Notes: generated by a model not told the origin, from the letters alone. A stretch of 64,000 bases of DNA from Salinicola rhizosphaerae (GCF_014652715.1 NZ_BMZI01000002.1:73250-137249); one strand, 5' to 3'; counted from the stretch's first letter, positions 39,833 through 52,401 are shown. A program made the numbers and translations.

Positions 39833-41698
39833 TCAACCGACCAGAAGAAAGAGCAGCAGCAGCGTCGAGCCAAGCACCATCGAGAACGCGTAGTGTCTCA
39901 ATCGGCCCGTCTGCGTGCGCCGCAGCCCATCGTGCGAGAGCCTGGCGAGCCAAGGCGCCACGTTGCAGATCGTGTTGATCCAGTCGCCACGATTGACGCG
40001 CACCAGCTCGCGGTAAGGTCGCACGAAGAGCCAGTCGTAGAGCGCATCGAAGCCCCAGGCGTTGTGCCAGAACTGCCACAGCCTGGCGCCGCGCGGGTCG
40101 GCAACCGCACGTCGCACCAGCCCGCGCTGGCGAGTGAACAGCCACAGTGCGAAGAGCACACCGCCCACGGCAACGATCATCGCCACGCCCTCGACCAGGT
40201 CGACGCCGAATCCTTCCCCGTGCACGCTCGGCGGCAACACTTCGTCGAGCGGTGGGTGAATCTGCGCGCCGATGGCCGTCGACATCACGATCAGCACGAT
40301 CAGCGGCAGGCCGTGAACCAGCCCCTTCCCGGCCTCTGCCTCACGGGCGTGATCGCTCTTGGGCGCGCCGTGGAAGGTGCCGAGAATCAGGCGCATGGTG
40401 TAGACCGACGTCAGCAGCGCCCCGAGCAGCCCCGCAAGCATCAGCACATCGTGACCGGACACCAGCGCCGAGACGAGAATCGCATCCTTGCTGTAGAAAC
40501 CCGCCGTCACCAGCGGCAGCGCCGCCAGCGCCGCCCCGCCGACGACAAAGCCGGCGTAAGTGAGCGGCAGCTTCTTCCACAGACCACCCAGCTTGCGCAT
40601 GTCCTGTTCGTGGTGCGTGCAGACGATGACCGAGCCGGCGGAGAGGAACAGCAGCGCCTTGAAGAAGGCATGAATCATCAGGTGAAAGATCGCAGCGTCA
40701 AAGGCACCGATGCCGAGTGCCAAGAACATGTAGCCGATCTGGCTCATGGTCGAATAAGCCAGCACGCGTTTGATGTCGGTCTGCGCCAGCGCCGCGAAAC
40801 CGGCGATGACGAGCGTGACCGCGCCGACGATACCGACCAGCAGCAGCACGTCCGGCGCCATCAGGAAGATGCCATTCATGCGTGCAATCAAATAGACGCC
40901 GGCGGTCACCATGGTTGCGGCATGAATCAGCGCCGATACCGGCGTGGGACCTGCCATCGCGTCGGCGAGCCAGGTCTGCAGCGGCAGCTGGGCCGATTTG
41001 CCGACAGCCCCGCCGAGCAGCATCAGCGCGGTCAGCTGTGGCATCAGACCGCCGTCGCTCCACCACTCCGGCGCGCGCGCCAGCAGCGTCTGGATATTGA
41101 GCGAGCCGAGCTGGGTAAACAGCAGGAACATGCCGATGGCAAGAAAGACATCACCGGTGCGGGTGATCACGAATGCCTTGAACGCCGCCCAGCCGTTGGC
41201 CGGCGTGCGGTAGTAGTAGCCGATCAGCAGATAGCTGCAGAGCCCGACGCCCTCCCAGCCGAAGTAGAGCAGCAGCAGGTTGTCGCCCAGCACCAGCAGA
41301 ATCATGCTGAACACGAACAGGTTCATGTGGCAGAAGAAGCGCGTGATGCCCTCTTCGCCACGCATATACCAGGCCGCGAACAGATGGATGAAGAAGCCGA
41401 CGCCGGTGATCACGCCGAGCATCGTCATCGACAGACCATCCAGCATCAGCCCGACGGTCGGCTGAAAATCGCCGACCGAAATCCAGTGCCATAGCGTCAG
41501 CGTCTGTGCCGCCTTGCCCTGATCGACGAAGGCGAATCCCACCCACAGCGTGCACAGCGCCGCCAGACCGATGGAAGCGACGCCGACGGTGGCGCTGGCA
41601 CGCTCCGACAGGCGGCCGTAGGAGAGCGCTAGAACCAGCGATCCCAGCAGCGGAAAGACGAAGGTGCCCGTCAACAGGCAATCGTAGAATGTGCTCAT
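39833..41698 (-). CDS. nuoL: NADH-quinone oxidoreductase subunit L
   Basis: NuoL is the distal antiporter-like subunit with the long lateral helix that runs along the membrane arm. The 621-residue protein has about 16 membrane segments. It has the Glu in [25 protein letters not shown] and the Lys region [41 protein letters not shown]. The C-terminus ends in a final anchor ([19 protein letters not shown]). Its start overlaps the nuoK stop by four bases. Confidence 0.97.
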   Translation of the reverse strand: MSTFYDCLLTGTFVFPLLGSLVLALSYGRLSERASATVGVASIGLAALCTLWVGFAFVDQGKAAQTLTLWHWISVGDFQPTVGLMLDGLSMTMLGVITGVGFFIHLFAAWYMRGEEGITRFFCHMNLFVFSMILLVLGDNLLLLYFGWEGVGLCSYLLIGYYYRTPANGWAAFKAFVITRTGDVFLAIGMFLLFTQLGSLNIQTLLARAPEWWSDGGLMPQLTALMLLGGAVGKSAQLPLQTWLADAMAGPTPVSALIHAATMVTAGVYLIARMNGIFLMAPDVLLLVGIVGAVTLVIAGFAALAQTDIKRVLAYSTMSQIGYMFLALGIGAFDAAIFHLMIHAFFKALLFLSAGSVIVCTHHEQDMRKLGGLWKKLPLTYAGFVVGGAALAALPLVTAGFYSKDAILVSALVSGHDVLMLAGLLGALLTSVYTMRLILGTFHGAPKSDHAREAEAGKGLVHGLPLIVLIVMSTAIGAQIHPPLDEVLPPSVHGEGFGVDLVEGVAMIVAVGGVLFALWLFTRQRGLVRRAVADPRGARLWQFWHNAWGFDALYDWLFVRPYRELVRVNRGDWINTICNVAPWLARLSHDGLRRTQTGRLRHYAFSMVLGSTLLLLFLLVG

Positions 41699-42003
41699 CC
41701 GCGCAACCTGCTAGCCGCATCGATATCGAGAGTCTTGAAGCGGCGATAGAGCTGCATCAGCAGCGCCAAACCGACGCTCGCTTCCGCTGCCGCCAGCGTG
41801 ATGATCATCAGGAACATGACCTGGCCATCGGCCTGCTGCCAGTGCGTGCCGCCGACGATGAAGGCCAGCCCCGCCGCATTCATCATGATCTCCAGGCTCA
41901 TCAGCACGAACACCATGTTGCGCCGCGTCATCAGTCCCCCTAGCCCAAGCACGAACAGGATCGCTGCCAGAATCAGCCCGTGCTCCATGGGTATCCCGTT
42001 CAT
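41695..42003 (-). CDS. nuoK: NADH-quinone oxidoreductase subunit K
   Basis: NuoK is a small three-helix membrane subunit of complex I. The 102 residues include the conserved Glu residues in [16 protein letters not shown] and [18 protein letters not shown], which take part in the proton channel. It overlaps nuoJ and nuoL by four bases on each side, so translation of J-K-L is coupled. Confidence 0.95.
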   Translation of the reverse strand: MNGIPMEHGLILAAILFVLGLGGLMTRRNMVFVLMSLEIMMNAAGLAFIVGGTHWQQADGQVMFLMIITLAAAEASVGLALLMQLYRRFKTLDIDAASRLRG

Positions 42004-42620
42004 ACCTGGCCCCCCTGCGCGTCGTTGTCGGGTGAGGAGTCGTGCCGAGAGGCACGCGGGCGTTTCGGCGTCGCGGCCTCGATAGCGCTCTCGTGCTGCT
42101 GCTCCCGTGCCAGATCTGCCTGTTCGTGCGCTTCGCTGCGACCGAGATGGGAAGCCGCCACCAGCGCCGCCAGCAGCAGCATGGCCGCCAGTTCGACGAT
42201 CACCAGATAGGGCCCGAACAGCGAGGTCCCGACCAGCTTGGCGGTCAGGGTGTCACCGGTGATGGTGCCGTCGTATTGGCCACCGAAGAGTGTTACGACC
42301 ATCAGAACCAGCAGCACGGCAGTCAACACTGCCGGCCCGCGCCACAGTTTCGGCGCCAGCCAGGCGCGCTCCTGCTCTACCGCAGACTCGCCGAGGTTGA
42401 GCATCATCACCACGAAGACGAACAGCACCATGATCGCGCCGGCGTAGACGATGATCTCGAGCGCCCCGGCGAATGGCGCACCGAGCGCGAAGAACACCAT
42501 CGCCACCGCGATCAACGAGACGATCAGGTAAAGCAGCGCATGCACCGGATGCGTGCCGGTCACCACCCGCAAGGTGGCGAGGATCGCGACCAGGCCACTC
42601 AGATAAAACGCGATTTCCAT
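42000..42620 (-). CDS. nuoJ: NADH-quinone oxidoreductase subunit J
   Basis: NuoJ is a membrane subunit of complex I with five helices. The 206 residues include the conserved [22 protein letters not shown] helix with its pi-bulge. A charged, partly disordered C-terminal tail of about 40 residues follows ([28 protein letters not shown] in part), longer than in E. coli. It lies 60 bases after nuoI and overlaps nuoK by four bases. Confidence 0.95.
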   Translation of the reverse strand: MEIAFYLSGLVAILATLRVVTGTHPVHALLYLIVSLIAVAMVFFALGAPFAGALEIIVYAGAIMVLFVFVVMMLNLGESAVEQERAWLAPKLWRGPAVLTAVLLVLMVVTLFGGQYDGTITGDTLTAKLVGTSLFGPYLVIVELAAMLLLAALVAASHLGRSEAHEQADLAREQQHESAIEAATPKRPRASRHDSSPDNDAQGGQV

Positions 42621-42680
42621 GCTTCACTCCCACCAGCGGAGGGTTTTGTCGCCGACGCGTCAGGACGTCGATCCCGGCAT

Positions 42681-43229
42681 TCAAGGCATCAAGGATTTCA
42701 CATCGATCGGTTCGGCCTCGTTCTGCGCCTCGCCCTTGTCCTTGCCAGCGATCGAAAGCCCCGCCACACGATAGAAATTGGTGTTGTGGTCCTTGCCGGG
42801 ACCATCGATTAGTAGATCCTGCTTCTCGTAGACCAGCTCCTGGCGGCGGTACTCGCCAAGTTCGAAATCCGGCGTGAGCTGAATCGCCGAGGTGGGGCAG
42901 GCCTCCTCGCACATGCCGCAGAAGATGCAGCGCGAGAAGTTGATACGGAAGAACTCCGGATACCAGCGCCCGTCCTCCTTCTCGCCCTTCTGCAGCGAAA
43001 TGCACGCCACTGGACAGGCCACGGCGCACAGATTGCAGGCAACGCAGCGCTCTTCACCGTCCGGGTCGCGGGTGAGCACGATGCGGCCGCGGTAGCGCGG
43101 CGGCAGGTAGACTTCCTCTTCCGGGTACGAGAGCGTCTCGCGCTTGCGCCAGGCGTGACTGAACACCATCCACAGCGTGCGCAGCTGCGTGCCGGTGCCA
43201 TTGATGATCTTGCGGATCGTGTCGAGCAT
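42681..43229 (-). CDS. nuoI: NADH-quinone oxidoreductase subunit I (two [4Fe-4S])
   Basis: NuoI carries clusters N6a and N6b that pass electrons toward NuoB. The 182 residues hold two ferredoxin motifs, [12 protein letters not shown] and [12 protein letters not shown]. It begins [38 protein letters not shown], close to the E. coli protein. It follows nuoH after 12 bases. Confidence 0.97.
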   Translation of the reverse strand: MLDTIRKIINGTGTQLRTLWMVFSHAWRKRETLSYPEEEVYLPPRYRGRIVLTRDPDGEERCVACNLCAVACPVACISLQKGEKEDGRWYPEFFRINFSRCIFCGMCEEACPTSAIQLTPDFELGEYRRQELVYEKQDLLIDGPGKDHNTNFYRVAGLSIAGKDKGEAQNEAEPIDVKSLMP

Positions 43230-43241
43230 CGAGGATCCCCC

Positions 43242-44225
43242 TTACGCACCCGGGTCGATGAGCAGAATCATCGCCCCGGTAACCAGTAGATTGACCAGCG
43301 TCAGCGGCAGACACACCTTCCAGCCGAAGCTCATCACCTTGTCGTAGCGCGGCCGCGGCAGCGCCGCACGCAAGAGCACGAACAGGATGACGAAGAACGC
43401 CGTCTTGAGCAGGAACCAGACGATCGGCGGCAGCAGCGGCCCCTGCCAGCCGCCCAGGAACAGCGTGACCAGCAGCGCCGAGATCAGCACGATGCCGATG
43501 TACTCGCCGACGAAGAACATGCCCCACTTCATGCCGGAATATTCGATGTGATAACCGTCGGCGAGCTCCTGCTCGGCCTCCGGCTGATCGAACGGGTGGC
43601 GGTGGGTGACCGCGATGCCGGCGATGACGAAGGTACAGAAGCCAAAGAACTGCGGCACGATGAACCACAGATTCTCCTGCGCGTTGACGATATCGCGCAT
43701 GTTGAACGAGCCGGTCATGGCGACGATGCCCATCAGCGCAAGACCCATGAAGACTTCATACGAGAGCGTCTGCGCCGAGGCGCGCAGCGCGCCGAGCAGG
43801 GCGTACTTGTTGCCGCTCGCCCAGCCAGCGAACAGCACCGCATAGACATTGATGCCGGCCATGGCGAAAAAGAACAGGATGCCGATATTGAGATCCGCCA
43901 CGCCCCAGCTCGGCGTGATCGGAATCACCATGAACGAGAGCAGCAGCGAGGCCATAGCAATCGCCGGCGCCAGCACGAAGAAAGTGCGATCAGCGAACGG
44001 CGGTATCCAGTCCTCCTTGAAGAAGATCTTGAGCATGTCCGCCGCGATCTGCATGAGCCCGAAGGGCCCGACGCGGTTGGGGCCGTAGCGATCCTGCCAC
44101 AGCGCCAGCAGGCGCCGCTCGATCATGCTCAGAAGCGCACCGGACACGACGACCGCGAGTAGAATGACCACGGCCTGGATCATGGCGATCAGCGTTGCCG
44201 TCACCTGCGGCGTCCACCAGCTCAT
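43242..44225 (-). CDS. nuoH: NADH-quinone oxidoreductase subunit H
   Basis: NuoH is a membrane subunit that forms the quinone-binding cavity with NuoB and NuoCD. The 327 residues have about eight helices. Signatures are [41 protein letters not shown] and the acidic quinone-site loop [31 protein letters not shown]. Its ATG overlaps the nuoG stop by four bases. Confidence 0.97.
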   Translation of the reverse strand: MSWWTPQVTATLIAMIQAVVILLAVVVSGALLSMIERRLLALWQDRYGPNRVGPFGLMQIAADMLKIFFKEDWIPPFADRTFFVLAPAIAMASLLLSFMVIPITPSWGVADLNIGILFFFAMAGINVYAVLFAGWASGNKYALLGALRASAQTLSYEVFMGLALMGIVAMTGSFNMRDIVNAQENLWFIVPQFFGFCTFVIAGIAVTHRHPFDQPEAEQELADGYHIEYSGMKWGMFFVGEYIGIVLISALLVTLFLGGWQGPLLPPIVWFLLKTAFFVILFVLLRAALPRPRYDKVMSFGWKVCLPLTLVNLLVTGAMILLIDPGA

Positions 44226-47020
44226 GGGCGCCCCTCCTCGTTGGTATCGGGCGCCCCGTCGAGCAACGCGATCCGCACCCGACGGCTGGCGCCCGGCACG
44301 AGCGCATCGGTCACGTCGTTCACCGTCCCCGATGGCAGGCCGAGCAGCCCCGCCGGCAGACTGGCGCTCAGGCGTGCCGGCAGCGAAAAGCGCGCGTGGT
44401 CATCGAGCGCCACGGAGACCGACGCACCTTCGGCGATGCCAAGGTGGGCGGCATCCGACCGGTTGAGCGTGACCGTGGCCGCCGTCATTCGTGCCTGGAT
44501 CGGCTCGGCCCGGCGCGACATCTCATCGCCGCCGAAGAGTTGAGGGAGCTGAACCGCCAGCCATTCGCCGTCGCTCGCGGTAAACGGCGCAGGTACGTCG
44601 CGGCAGTAGTCATCGTCGCCAGCGGCCGATGCCGTCGCGAACAGTCGAATACCGGGATCGCCGGCGCGCAGATGACCGCCGACCTCATCCTGAAACTTGT
44701 TCCACGCCTGCGGCGAGTTCCAGCCCGGCGCCCATGCGAAGGCGACCTCGCGACGCGGCTCCTGGAAGCCGGCATACCCCTCCATGGAAAAGGCGAACGG
44801 CGTGTCCAGATCGACCGGCGCCCGCGGCTCGTTGACGTTGAGATTGGCCCGCATCGCGGTGCGCCCGCTGTAGCGATGCGGCTCGCGGGCGAGCTTGAGC
44901 CCATGAATGCGGAACATCGCCTCGGGCGTCGTCCGGTGCAGCGGCGCGAACGCGGCGACGTCGGTTGCCACCGCCTCGGTAAGATCGTCGAGCAGGATCG
45001 TCTCCACCGGCAGGCGTTCGAGCGTCGCCTGGAGCGCGTGTAGCCAGCGCCAGCTTTCACGGATGCGGGTGTCCGGGCGCATGTAGCTCGGGTCGAATAC
45101 CTGATAGAAACGCTGCGCGCGGCCCTCAAGACTGACCAGCGTACCGTCGCTCTCGGTGAACGCACCCGCCGGCAGGCCGAGATCGGCACTCGCCCAGGTC
45201 CGCGTACGCTGATGGTCGATGACGACGACAGAACTCGCCTTGGCCAGCGCGGCGTCGATTCGCGCGGCCGGCAGCCGCTCGAAGAGATCGTTCTCGAGGA
45301 TGACGACACCGTCGGCTTCGCCGTTCGCCAGCGCGTCCACCGCCCAGTCGAGCGACTCGCCACCCAGCAGACCGAGCCCGGTCGAATTCGCCTCACGGCG
45401 CACCAGCGTCAGACCGGCCTCGTGCTTCTGGCGCCGCGCCAGCGCTCGGGCGACATTGCCGGCGGCTTCGAGAATCGCCATCGAGCCGAGGGATTCGCCG
45501 GCGATCACCAGCGGCTTCTTCGCCGCCATCAGCGCATCGGCGATGCCGCCAGCCAGGTCTCGCGTCTCGCGATCGAGATCATCGACTGCCGGCGCGGTCG
45601 GATCGAGCGCGCTGGCCACGGCGAAGCCGAGCCGGGCGATATCGTCCGGCGCCAGGCGACTCGCATGGGCGGCAATACCGTCGAGTTTGGTCGACTCTGG
45701 CGTCGCGATATAGAGCGGGTGCCCGGCGTCCTGGGCGATCGTCTTCACCGCCTCGGCGTTCCAGGGCGGGATGCCGCGCTCCGCGCCAAGCTCGATGCCC
45801 TTGCCACGCACCGCCTGACGGACCGACAGCGCAACGCGCGCCGCGCTCTGGATCAGGTCTTCGCCGAGTACGAAGATGGCGTCGCACTTCTCGATCTCGC
45901 GCAGACTGGGTGTGGATAACCCGCTCTCGCGGTTGAGTGTCTCCATGCGCCGCAGACGCTCGAGCTCGCCGGCCTCGATGCCGGTCGAGAAGTTCTCGGC
46001 GCCCACCAAGGACCGCAGCATGTGGTTGCTCTCGAGGCTGGCCCGGGGCGAGCCGATGCCGATGATCCTCGTCGCCTCGCGCAGGCTATCGGCCGCGCGA
46101 TCGAGCGCATCGTCGACCTCCAGCACGGTCGGTTCGATGTCGCGCCCCCCGCTCTGATCCCGGACATTCAGTTCAGGCCGCGTGGGACGATCCTTGCGAT
46201 TGACGTAGCCGTAGCCGAAGCGACCGCGGTCGCACAGGAAGTAGCCGTTGACGTCGCCGTTGTAGCGGTTCTCGATCCGCCGAATATCGCCATAGCGCTC
46301 GCCGGGGCTGATGTTGCAGCCGCTGGCGCACTGATGGCAGACGCTGGGCGCGAACTGCAGGTCCCACTTGCGGGTGTAGTGATCCGAATGGGTCTGATCG
46401 GTGAAGACGCCGGTAGGGCAGACCTCGGTCAAATTGCCGGAGAACTCGCTCTCCAGCGTGCCCTCTTCATAGCGGCCGAAGTAGACGTTGTCATGCGCGC
46501 CGAACGCCCCGAGATCCTCGCCGCCGGCGTAATCCTGATAGAAACGCGTGCAGCGGTAGCAGGTGATGCAGCGGTTCATCTCGTGAGCGATGAACGGCCC
46601 CAGATTCTGGTTACGGTGAGTGCGCTTGCGAAAACGGTAACGGCGCCGATCGTGTCCGGTCATCACCGTCATGTCCTGCAGATGGCAGTGGCCGCCCTCC
46701 TCGCAGACCGGGCAGTCGTGCGGATGATTGACCATCAGAAATTCGATGACCTGCTCGCGAAACGCCTTGGCTTCCTCGTCGGCGATCGAGATATAGGCAT
46801 CGTCCTTCACCGGCGCCATGCAGGACATCACCAGCATGCCGCGCTCGTCGTCGGCATCCTTGTACTGCTTCACCGCGCACTGGCGGCAGGCGCCGACGCT
46901 GCCCATCGCCGGATGCCAGCAGAAATAGGGCACGTCGAGACCGAGCGAGAGGCAGGCATGGAGCAGGTTGTCGCCGTTCTCGACTTCGTAGTCCTGACCG
47001 TCGACGTGAATGGTAGCCAT
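44222..47020 (-). CDS. nuoG: NADH-quinone oxidoreductase subunit G
   Basis: NuoG is the large iron-sulphur subunit of the peripheral arm. The 932-residue protein begins [25 protein letters not shown] with the [2Fe-2S] N1b site ([17 protein letters not shown]). It then has [12 protein letters not shown] (N5), [13 protein letters not shown] ... CPTG (N4) and the extra N7 site CHQCASGCN ... CDRGRFG found in E. coli-type complexes. The C-terminus is a molybdopterin-oxidoreductase-like domain without cofactor. The ATG at 47020 follows AGGAGACGTCTC; the frame is open 54 codons further upstream but overlaps nuoF and has no homology. Confidence 0.96.
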   Translation of the reverse strand: MATIHVDGQDYEVENGDNLLHACLSLGLDVPYFCWHPAMGSVGACRQCAVKQYKDADDERGMLVMSCMAPVKDDAYISIADEEAKAFREQVIEFLMVNHPHDCPVCEEGGHCHLQDMTVMTGHDRRRYRFRKRTHRNQNLGPFIAHEMNRCITCYRCTRFYQDYAGGEDLGAFGAHDNVYFGRYEEGTLESEFSGNLTEVCPTGVFTDQTHSDHYTRKWDLQFAPSVCHQCASGCNISPGERYGDIRRIENRYNGDVNGYFLCDRGRFGYGYVNRKDRPTRPELNVRDQSGGRDIEPTVLEVDDALDRAADSLREATRIIGIGSPRASLESNHMLRSLVGAENFSTGIEAGELERLRRMETLNRESGLSTPSLREIEKCDAIFVLGEDLIQSAARVALSVRQAVRGKGIELGAERGIPPWNAEAVKTIAQDAGHPLYIATPESTKLDGIAAHASRLAPDDIARLGFAVASALDPTAPAVDDLDRETRDLAGGIADALMAAKKPLVIAGESLGSMAILEAAGNVARALARRQKHEAGLTLVRREANSTGLGLLGGESLDWAVDALANGEADGVVILENDLFERLPAARIDAALAKASSVVVIDHQRTRTWASADLGLPAGAFTESDGTLVSLEGRAQRFYQVFDPSYMRPDTRIRESWRWLHALQATLERLPVETILLDDLTEAVATDVAAFAPLHRTTPEAMFRIHGLKLAREPHRYSGRTAMRANLNVNEPRAPVDLDTPFAFSMEGYAGFQEPRREVAFAWAPGWNSPQAWNKFQDEVGGHLRAGDPGIRLFATASAAGDDDYCRDVPAPFTASDGEWLAVQLPQLFGGDEMSRRAEPIQARMTAATVTLNRSDAAHLGIAEGASVSVALDDHARFSLPARLSASLPAGLLGLPSGTVNDVTDALVPGASRRVRIALLDGAPDTNEEGRP

Positions 47021-47030
47021 GAGACGTCTC

Positions 47031-48371
47031 CTACACGCTGCCGACCGGAATCGGGTCCGCGTGCGCTTCACCCTTCGGCCGGGTGATGCCGCGCTCGAAC
47101 TCGTCACGGAAATGGTGAATGGCCGATGCCAGCGGCATCGCCGCGCCCGGTGCATGGGCACAGAAGGTCCGACCGGGGCCAAGATCGAGGGTCATCTGCT
47201 CGAGCAGTTCGATATCGCCCGGCTCGCCCTCGCCGGCTTCGAGGGCCCGCAGAATCTTGACGCTCCACGGCAGGCCATCGCGGCAGGGCGTGCACCAGCC
47301 GCAGGACTCGCGGGCGAAGAACTCCTCGAGGTTGCGCGCAAGCGACACCATGCTCTGGTTGTCGGCAACGACGGTCAGAAGGCCTGTCCCCATGCGGCTA
47401 CCGGCCTTGCCGATGGTGTCGAAATCGATGCCGAGATCCAGGTGCTCGGGTAGCAGGAACCCCGTGCTGCCGCCGCCGGGCAGCCAACTTTTCAGACTCA
47501 GTCCATCGCGCATGCCACCGGCGCGCTCGAGAATCTCGCGCCCGGTGGTGCCCATCGGCAGCTCCCACAGGCCAGGATTCTTGACCTTGCCGGAGACGCC
47601 GAAAATCTTGCTGCCGCCGTCGGCACTCGCACCACCGGAGAAATTCTGGAACCAGGCGACGCCGTGATTGATGATGCCGGGCACACTGCAGAGCGTCTCG
47701 ACGTTGTTGACCACGGTCGGCAGGCCCCAGGCACCGGACTGCCCCGGAAACGGCGGCTTGGCGCGCGGATTGGCGCGCTTGCCCTCGAGCGAGTTGATCA
47801 GCGCGGTCTCTTCACCGCAGATGTAGCGACCGGCGCCGGTGTGCAGGGCAATGTCGAAATCCCAGCCGCTGCCGTTGACGCTTGCGCCCAGCCAGCCGTT
47901 GGCGCGGGCATCCGCGAGCGCTCGACGAATCGACTCGGCGGCGAGATGGTACTCGCCACGCAAAAAGATGTAGCCCTGCTTGGCGCGGTTGGCGAAGCCG
48001 GAAAGGATCATGCCTTCGATCAATAGATGCGGCTGCTGCTCCATCAGCAAACGATCCTTGAACGTACCCGGCTCCATCTCATCGGCGTTGCAGACGACAT
48101 AGCCCCGCGGCACGCCCTCGCCTTTCATGGTCAGGCTCCACTTGAAGCCGGCCGAAAATCCCGCGCCGCCGCGCCCGCGCAGATTCGCCTCTTTCACCTC
48201 GTCGGTCAGCGACTCCGGCGTGTAGTTCGACAGCGCCTTGACCACCGACTCATAGCCTTCGGTCTTGCGGTACTCGTCGTAAAGCACCGGGCTCTGGTCG
48301 TCATGCAGGCGCCAGGTGAGCGGATGCGTCTCGGCGCGGCGTTCGCTGGCCGATTGCAGAATGCGACTCAT
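47031..48371 (-). CDS. nuoF: NADH-quinone oxidoreductase subunit F
   Basis: NuoF binds NADH, FMN and cluster N3, the electron entry point of complex I. The 446 residues have the FMN/NADH loop [32 protein letters not shown], and the N3 cysteines in [12 protein letters not shown] with a later Cys in TFCAHAPG. It follows nuoE after 55 bases and precedes nuoG by ten. Confidence 0.97.
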   Translation of the reverse strand: MSRILQSASERRAETHPLTWRLHDDQSPVLYDEYRKTEGYESVVKALSNYTPESLTDEVKEANLRGRGGAGFSAGFKWSLTMKGEGVPRGYVVCNADEMEPGTFKDRLLMEQQPHLLIEGMILSGFANRAKQGYIFLRGEYHLAAESIRRALADARANGWLGASVNGSGWDFDIALHTGAGRYICGEETALINSLEGKRANPRAKPPFPGQSGAWGLPTVVNNVETLCSVPGIINHGVAWFQNFSGGASADGGSKIFGVSGKVKNPGLWELPMGTTGREILERAGGMRDGLSLKSWLPGGGSTGFLLPEHLDLGIDFDTIGKAGSRMGTGLLTVVADNQSMVSLARNLEEFFARESCGWCTPCRDGLPWSVKILRALEAGEGEPGDIELLEQMTLDLGPGRTFCAHAPGAAMPLASAIHHFRDEFERGITRPKGEAHADPIPVGSV

Positions 48372-48426
48372 GTCTCTCTCCCCCGTATCGTCCGCATCGG
48401 CGCTGGCATTGGCTCTGACATCGACA

Positions 48427-48927
48427 TCATGCGTAGGCCTCCAGCAGTCTCGGGATCTCGTCCGGCATTACCGGGCCGTGCAGATCCTCGCCGATCAGGA
48501 TCGCCGGGCCGCGATCGCAGGCGCCGAGGCAGCAGACCGGCAGCAGGGTGAAGCGACCGTCCGCCGTGGTCTGGCCCAGGCCGATGCCGAGGTGCGCGGT
48601 GAAGGCATCGCGCAGTGCTTCATAGTCGGTCAGAAAGCAGGAGCTGCTGTCGCAGATCAGAATGACGTGGCGCCCGACCGGCTGGCGGAAGATCAGGCTG
48701 TAGAAGGTGGCGACGCCCTCCACGTCGGCGGGGCGGATGCCCAGCGTCTCGGCGATCGCCGGGATGGCGCCATCCGGTACGTAGCCGAGGCGCTTCTGCA
48801 CGATCTTCAGCGCTTCGATGCTCGCCGCCTGCGGATAGGGATAGTGCGCGCGCTCTTCGAGAATCATCTCGCGGTCGGCAGGGTCGAGCACGAAGGCGTC
48901 GCTGGCGATGGTGGTGGTCGTAGTCAT
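48427..48927 (-). CDS. nuoE: NADH-quinone oxidoreductase subunit E
   Basis: NuoE holds the [2Fe-2S] cluster N1a next to NuoF. The 166-residue protein has a thioredoxin-like fold with CDSSSC near the centre and CCLGAC toward the C-terminus as cluster ligands. A helical N-terminus ([36 protein letters not shown]) precedes them. The ATG at 48927 ([12 protein letters not shown]) follows GGAGAG; a much longer frame upstream lies inside nuoCD and is spurious. The nuoCD stop is 14 bases upstream. Confidence 0.95.
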   Translation of the reverse strand: MTTTTTIASDAFVLDPADREMILEERAHYPYPQAASIEALKIVQKRLGYVPDGAIPAIAETLGIRPADVEGVATFYSLIFRQPVGRHVILICDSSSCFLTDYEALRDAFTAHLGIGLGQTTADGRFTLLPVCCLGACDRGPAILIGEDLHGPVMPDEIPRLLEAYA

Positions 48928-48941
48928 CCCGTCATCTCTCC

Positions 48942-50741
48942 TCAGCGGTCCACGTCGGCCATGACGAAGTCGATGCTGCCCAGATGCGCGATCAGATCCG
49001 GCACGAAGCCGCCGCGCATGACCGCGGGAATCTGCTGCAGATGGGGGAAGCTCGGCGTGCGAATGCGCGTGCGGTAGCTCATGGTGCTGCCGTCGCTGGT
49101 CAGGTAGTAACTGTTGATGCCCTTGGTCGCCTCGACCATCTGTAGCGACTCGTTGGCCGGCAGCACCGGCCCCCAGGAGACCTGCAGAAAGTGGGTAATC
49201 AGGGTCTCGATGTGCTGGAGCATCTTCTCGCGCGGCGGCGGCGTGGTCAGCGGATGGTCCGCCTTGTAATCGCCGGCGGGCATGTGATCGACGCACTGCT
49301 GCAGAATGCGCACGCTCTGACGCATCTCTTCGATACGCATCATGCCGCGGTCGAAGGCGTCGCCATTGACGGCGGTGGGCACCTCGAAGTCGAAATTCTC
49401 GTAGCCGGAGTAGGGACGCTTCTTGCGCAGGTCGAAATCGAGCCCGGTGGCGCGCAGATTCGGCCCGGTGACGCCCCAGTCGAGCGCTTCCTGCGTGGTG
49501 AACGCCGCCACGTGCTTGGTACGGTCGCGGACGATGGCGTTGTCCATCATCGCCTTCTCGTACTCGGCCAGCCGCTTGGGCATCCAGTCGACGAATCCCT
49601 GCACCAGCTTGTCCCACCCCTTCGGCAGATCGTGGGCGGTCCCGCCGATGCGATACCACGCCGGGTGCATGCGGAAACCAGTAATCGCCTCGATCACCTC
49701 GTAGGCCTTCTGACGATCGGTAAAGGTGAAGAAGACCGGGGTCATCGCGCCAAGATCCTGCAGGTAGGTACCCAGGAACAGCAGATGACTGTTAATGCGG
49801 AACATCTCCGCCATCATGACGCGAATCGTCTTGGCACGATCGGTCACCGTGATACCGGCGAGCTTCTCCACCGCCATCACATAAGGCAGGTTGTTCATCA
49901 CCCCGCCGGTGTAGTCGATGCGGTCGGTATAGGGAATGAAGCTGTGCCAGGACTGGCGCTCGGCCATCTTTTCTGCGCCGCGATGGTGATAGCCGATGTC
50001 CGGCACGCAGTCGACGACCTCCTCGCCGTCGAGCTGCAGCACGATGCGAAACGCGCCATGCGCCGAAGGGTGATTGGGGCCGAGGTTCAGGAACATGAAC
50101 TCGGTCTCTTCGCCCTGACGCTGCATGCCCCAGGCTTCGGGATCGAAGCGCAGCGCTTCCTGCTCGACCTCCTGCCCTTTCACCGTCAGCGTGTAGGGGT
50201 CGAATTCGGTCGCTCTGGCGGAATAATCCTTGCGCAGCGGGTGGCCGTGCCAGGTCGGCGGCATCATGATGCGGGTCAGGTGCGGATGGCCGGCGAAATC
50301 GATGCCGAACAGGTCGAAGACCTCGCGCTCGTACCAGTTGGCGTTGACGAAGATGTCACTCACCGAGGGCAGCGACAGATCACGCTCGGCCAGTGCCACC
50401 TTGAGCAGGATGTCGGCGTTACGCTCGACCGACAGCAGCTGATAGAAGACGGTGAAGTCCGACGGAGGCAAGCCTCGGCGATGCGTGCGCAGACGTTCAT
50501 CGACGGCGGACAGGTCATAAAGCATCGAAAACGGCCGCGAGACATCTCGCAGATAGACGAGGACGTCGCGTAGGCGATCCCGTGGCACCCAGATGACCGG
50601 CATGCCGGTCAGTGTCGTCTGCGGCGTCACGGCACCGTCGCCGAACTGACGTGCCAGCTCGGCGACGACATCGGCACTGGAGGCCGCCGGCGTCTCGGCG
50701 GCGCCAGCGTTGGAAATTAACGACTCATCGGCTGCGGTCAT
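48942..50741 (-). CDS. nuoC: Fused NADH-quinone oxidoreductase subunit C/D
   Basis: This is a single 599-residue chain combining the 30-kDa NuoC domain (about 1-190; [15 protein letters not shown] and [24 protein letters not shown]) and the 49-kDa NuoD domain (from about 210; [40 protein letters not shown], and ending [13 protein letters not shown]). NuoD forms the quinone site with NuoB. The fusion is the enterobacterial/pseudomonad form, also called NuoCD. It lies 86 bases after nuoB and 14 bases before nuoE. Confidence 0.97.
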   Translation of the reverse strand: MTAADESLISNAGAAETPAASSADVVAELARQFGDGAVTPQTTLTGMPVIWVPRDRLRDVLVYLRDVSRPFSMLYDLSAVDERLRTHRRGLPPSDFTVFYQLLSVERNADILLKVALAERDLSLPSVSDIFVNANWYEREVFDLFGIDFAGHPHLTRIMMPPTWHGHPLRKDYSARATEFDPYTLTVKGQEVEQEALRFDPEAWGMQRQGEETEFMFLNLGPNHPSAHGAFRIVLQLDGEEVVDCVPDIGYHHRGAEKMAERQSWHSFIPYTDRIDYTGGVMNNLPYVMAVEKLAGITVTDRAKTIRVMMAEMFRINSHLLFLGTYLQDLGAMTPVFFTFTDRQKAYEVIEAITGFRMHPAWYRIGGTAHDLPKGWDKLVQGFVDWMPKRLAEYEKAMMDNAIVRDRTKHVAAFTTQEALDWGVTGPNLRATGLDFDLRKKRPYSGYENFDFEVPTAVNGDAFDRGMMRIEEMRQSVRILQQCVDHMPAGDYKADHPLTTPPPREKMLQHIETLITHFLQVSWGPVLPANESLQMVEATKGINSYYLTSDGSTMSYRTRIRTPSFPHLQQIPAVMRGGFVPDLIAHLGSIDFVMADVDR

Positions 50742-50827
50742 TCAGGCGACCCCGGTGGTGAAAAGTTGGCCGACTCGGCAACGGCCGGCTGAAACAGCGA
50801 TTCGATCAGGCGCGTGTCGACCACGCC

Positions 50828-51505
50828 CTAGATGCTGTCCGGAGTTCGCAACTCGGTGGCCGCAATGCGTCTGTCGCGGTGTTTCTCTCGCTGCGAAGGC
50901 ATTTCCGCACGATAGACGCCCTGATCGCCGACGACCCACGAGAGCGGCCGCCGCTCTTCCTGAATCGAGTCCTGCAACAGCTGAAGACCCTGCAGGAACG
51001 CTTCGGGACGCGGCGGGCAACCGGGCACGTAGACGTCGATAGGCAGGAACTTGTCGACGCCCTGGACCACGGAGTAGATGTCGTACATGCCGCCGGAGTT
51101 GGCGCAAGAGCCCATCGAAATGACCCATTTGGGCTCGAGCATCTGGTCGTAGAGCTGCTGGATGACGGGCGCCATCTTGATGAAGCAGGTACCGGCGATG
51201 ACCATGAAATCGGCCTGGCGCGGGGAGGCACGAATGACCTCGGCGCCGAAGCGCGCCACGTCGTGCGGCGCGGTAAACGCCGTCGTCATCTCCACATAGC
51301 AGCAGGAGAGGCCGAAATTGTAGGGCCACAACGAATTCTTGCGTCCCCAGTTCACGGCAGAGCTGAGCACGTCCTCGAGCTTGCCCATGAACAGGTTGCG
51401 GTGAACCTGTTCGCTCATGGGGTCGTCGACGCGTTGGCGTTGATCGAGGGGATAACGATCAGCTGCGGATTCGCCTCCCTCCGCCCGGGTCAGGGTGTAC
51501 TGCAT
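50828..51505 (-). CDS. nuoB: NADH-quinone oxidoreductase subunit B
   Basis: NuoB carries cluster N2, the final electron donor to quinone. The 225 residues include [13 protein letters not shown] with adjacent cysteines, [13 protein letters not shown] and [11 protein letters not shown], which complete the N2 ligand set. The ATG at 51505 ([11 protein letters not shown]) matches the E. coli start MDYTLTR and follows TGAGG; a TTG five codons upstream is less likely. It is separated from nuoA by 134 bases, an unusually wide gap. Confidence 0.96.
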   Translation of the reverse strand: MQYTLTRAEGGESAADRYPLDQRQRVDDPMSEQVHRNLFMGKLEDVLSSAVNWGRKNSLWPYNFGLSCCYVEMTTAFTAPHDVARFGAEVIRASPRQADFMVIAGTCFIKMAPVIQQLYDQMLEPKWVISMGSCANSGGMYDIYSVVQGVDKFLPIDVYVPGCPPRPEAFLQGLQLLQDSIQEERRPLSWVVGDQGVYRAEMPSQREKHRDRRIAATELRTPDSI

Positions 51506-51639
51506 AGTGAGCCTCAACAAACCAGATCGAAAATCGGTCGCGAGAGCCCTGCCGCGTCACGGAAGACGGACCCTCGTCGTTATCTTGTTGCCGACCGTTC
51601 AAGCGGTCGTGCATGGCCGGCGTCGCCAGCGCTGGCGCT

Positions 51640-52095
51640 TCAGCGCCCATCGCGCCCGACACCGGGTACGGCGGCCAGTTCACGAGCGCGCGAGGCGTCT
51701 TCGCGCCCTCGCTTGCGTGGCGCCCAGTCCAGAGCACCGACGCGCGCGTCATAAACCAGACCCGCCAGTAGAATGAGGATGAAGACTGCCGCCGCCGCAA
51801 ACCCCGTCCAGCCCACCTCACGCACGGAGACGGCCCAGCCGAACAGATAGACGGCTTCGATATCGAAGATGACGAAGAGCATGGCGACGAGATAGAACTT
51901 GACCGAGAACCGCTGTCGAGCGGTTCCCGCACCGACGATGCCGGATTCGAAAGGGAGTGATTTGCTGCGTCCGCGACTCTTGCCGCCCAGCAGGCTGGCG
52001 GCGCCGATCATGATTCCGCAGAGCGCAACGACTGCCACGACGAACAAGCCGGTGGCCCAGTAGCTGGCGATCCATGCAGAGACCTGATCGGACAT
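51640..52095 (-). CDS. nuoA: NADH-quinone oxidoreductase subunit A
   Basis: NuoA is a small three-helix subunit near the quinone site. The 151 residues carry [45 protein letters not shown], the conserved loop and second helix with the acidic pair. The C-terminal tail of about 30 residues is charged. The ATG at 52095 ([13 protein letters not shown]) follows GAGGGAATGC; a longer frame 15 codons upstream is less likely. It is the first gene of the operon. Confidence 0.95.
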   Translation of the reverse strand: MSDQVSAWIASYWATGLFVVAVVALCGIMIGAASLLGGKSRGRSKSLPFESGIVGAGTARQRFSVKFYLVAMLFVIFDIEAVYLFGWAVSVREVGWTGFAAAAVFILILLAGLVYDARVGALDWAPRKRGREDASRARELAAVPGVGRDGR

Positions 52096-52401
52096 GCATT
52101 CCCTCGCGACGCGTATGAATGAGTCGGGTCTTGTCGACAATCCGAACTGACGATTTCGTAAGTTTACGCCTTATCACGCCGTTCGCAAGCTTACTAAATG
52201 GTGCAATTGCGCTCTGTCGAGGAATCCGTTCCACCCGTGGCACAGGCCATGTCCGCTGGCTCTGCAACCGTCGGCAAGGCGCGGCACCTTCAGCAGGTCG
52301 CGGCACATCACAATGGACAGGATTCCGACGTCATTCTGTTGGGTAAAGACATCACCTTGTTTTAGGCTAGACGCTTTCTCGTCGCACGCAATGTCGATTC
52401 C
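52096..52401. other. Divergent region between nuoA and thiD
   Basis: This 306-base gap contains no supportable gene. It must hold the nuo and thiD promoters. A near-palindromic pair, GTAAGTTT at 52158-52165 and AAGCTTAC at 52187-52194 (seven of eight pairing), overlaps a candidate nuo promoter. No TPP riboswitch was recognisable before thiD. Confidence 0.45.
52161..52188 (-). promoter_or_regulatory. Candidate promoter of the nuo operon
   Basis: The minus strand reads TTGCGA, 16 bases, TAAACT (4/6 each), 66 bases before the nuoA ATG. It lies within a small inverted repeat that could bind a regulator. Weak evidence only. Confidence 0.33.

Noticed and set aside
39893..41494. A 533-codon open frame on the plus strand opposite nuoL
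   Set aside because: Antisense shadow; Gln/Arg/His-rich with no membrane or domain features.
52196..52401. TPP riboswitch before thiD
   Set aside because: No thi-box CTGAGA or similar conserved core could be found in the leader.
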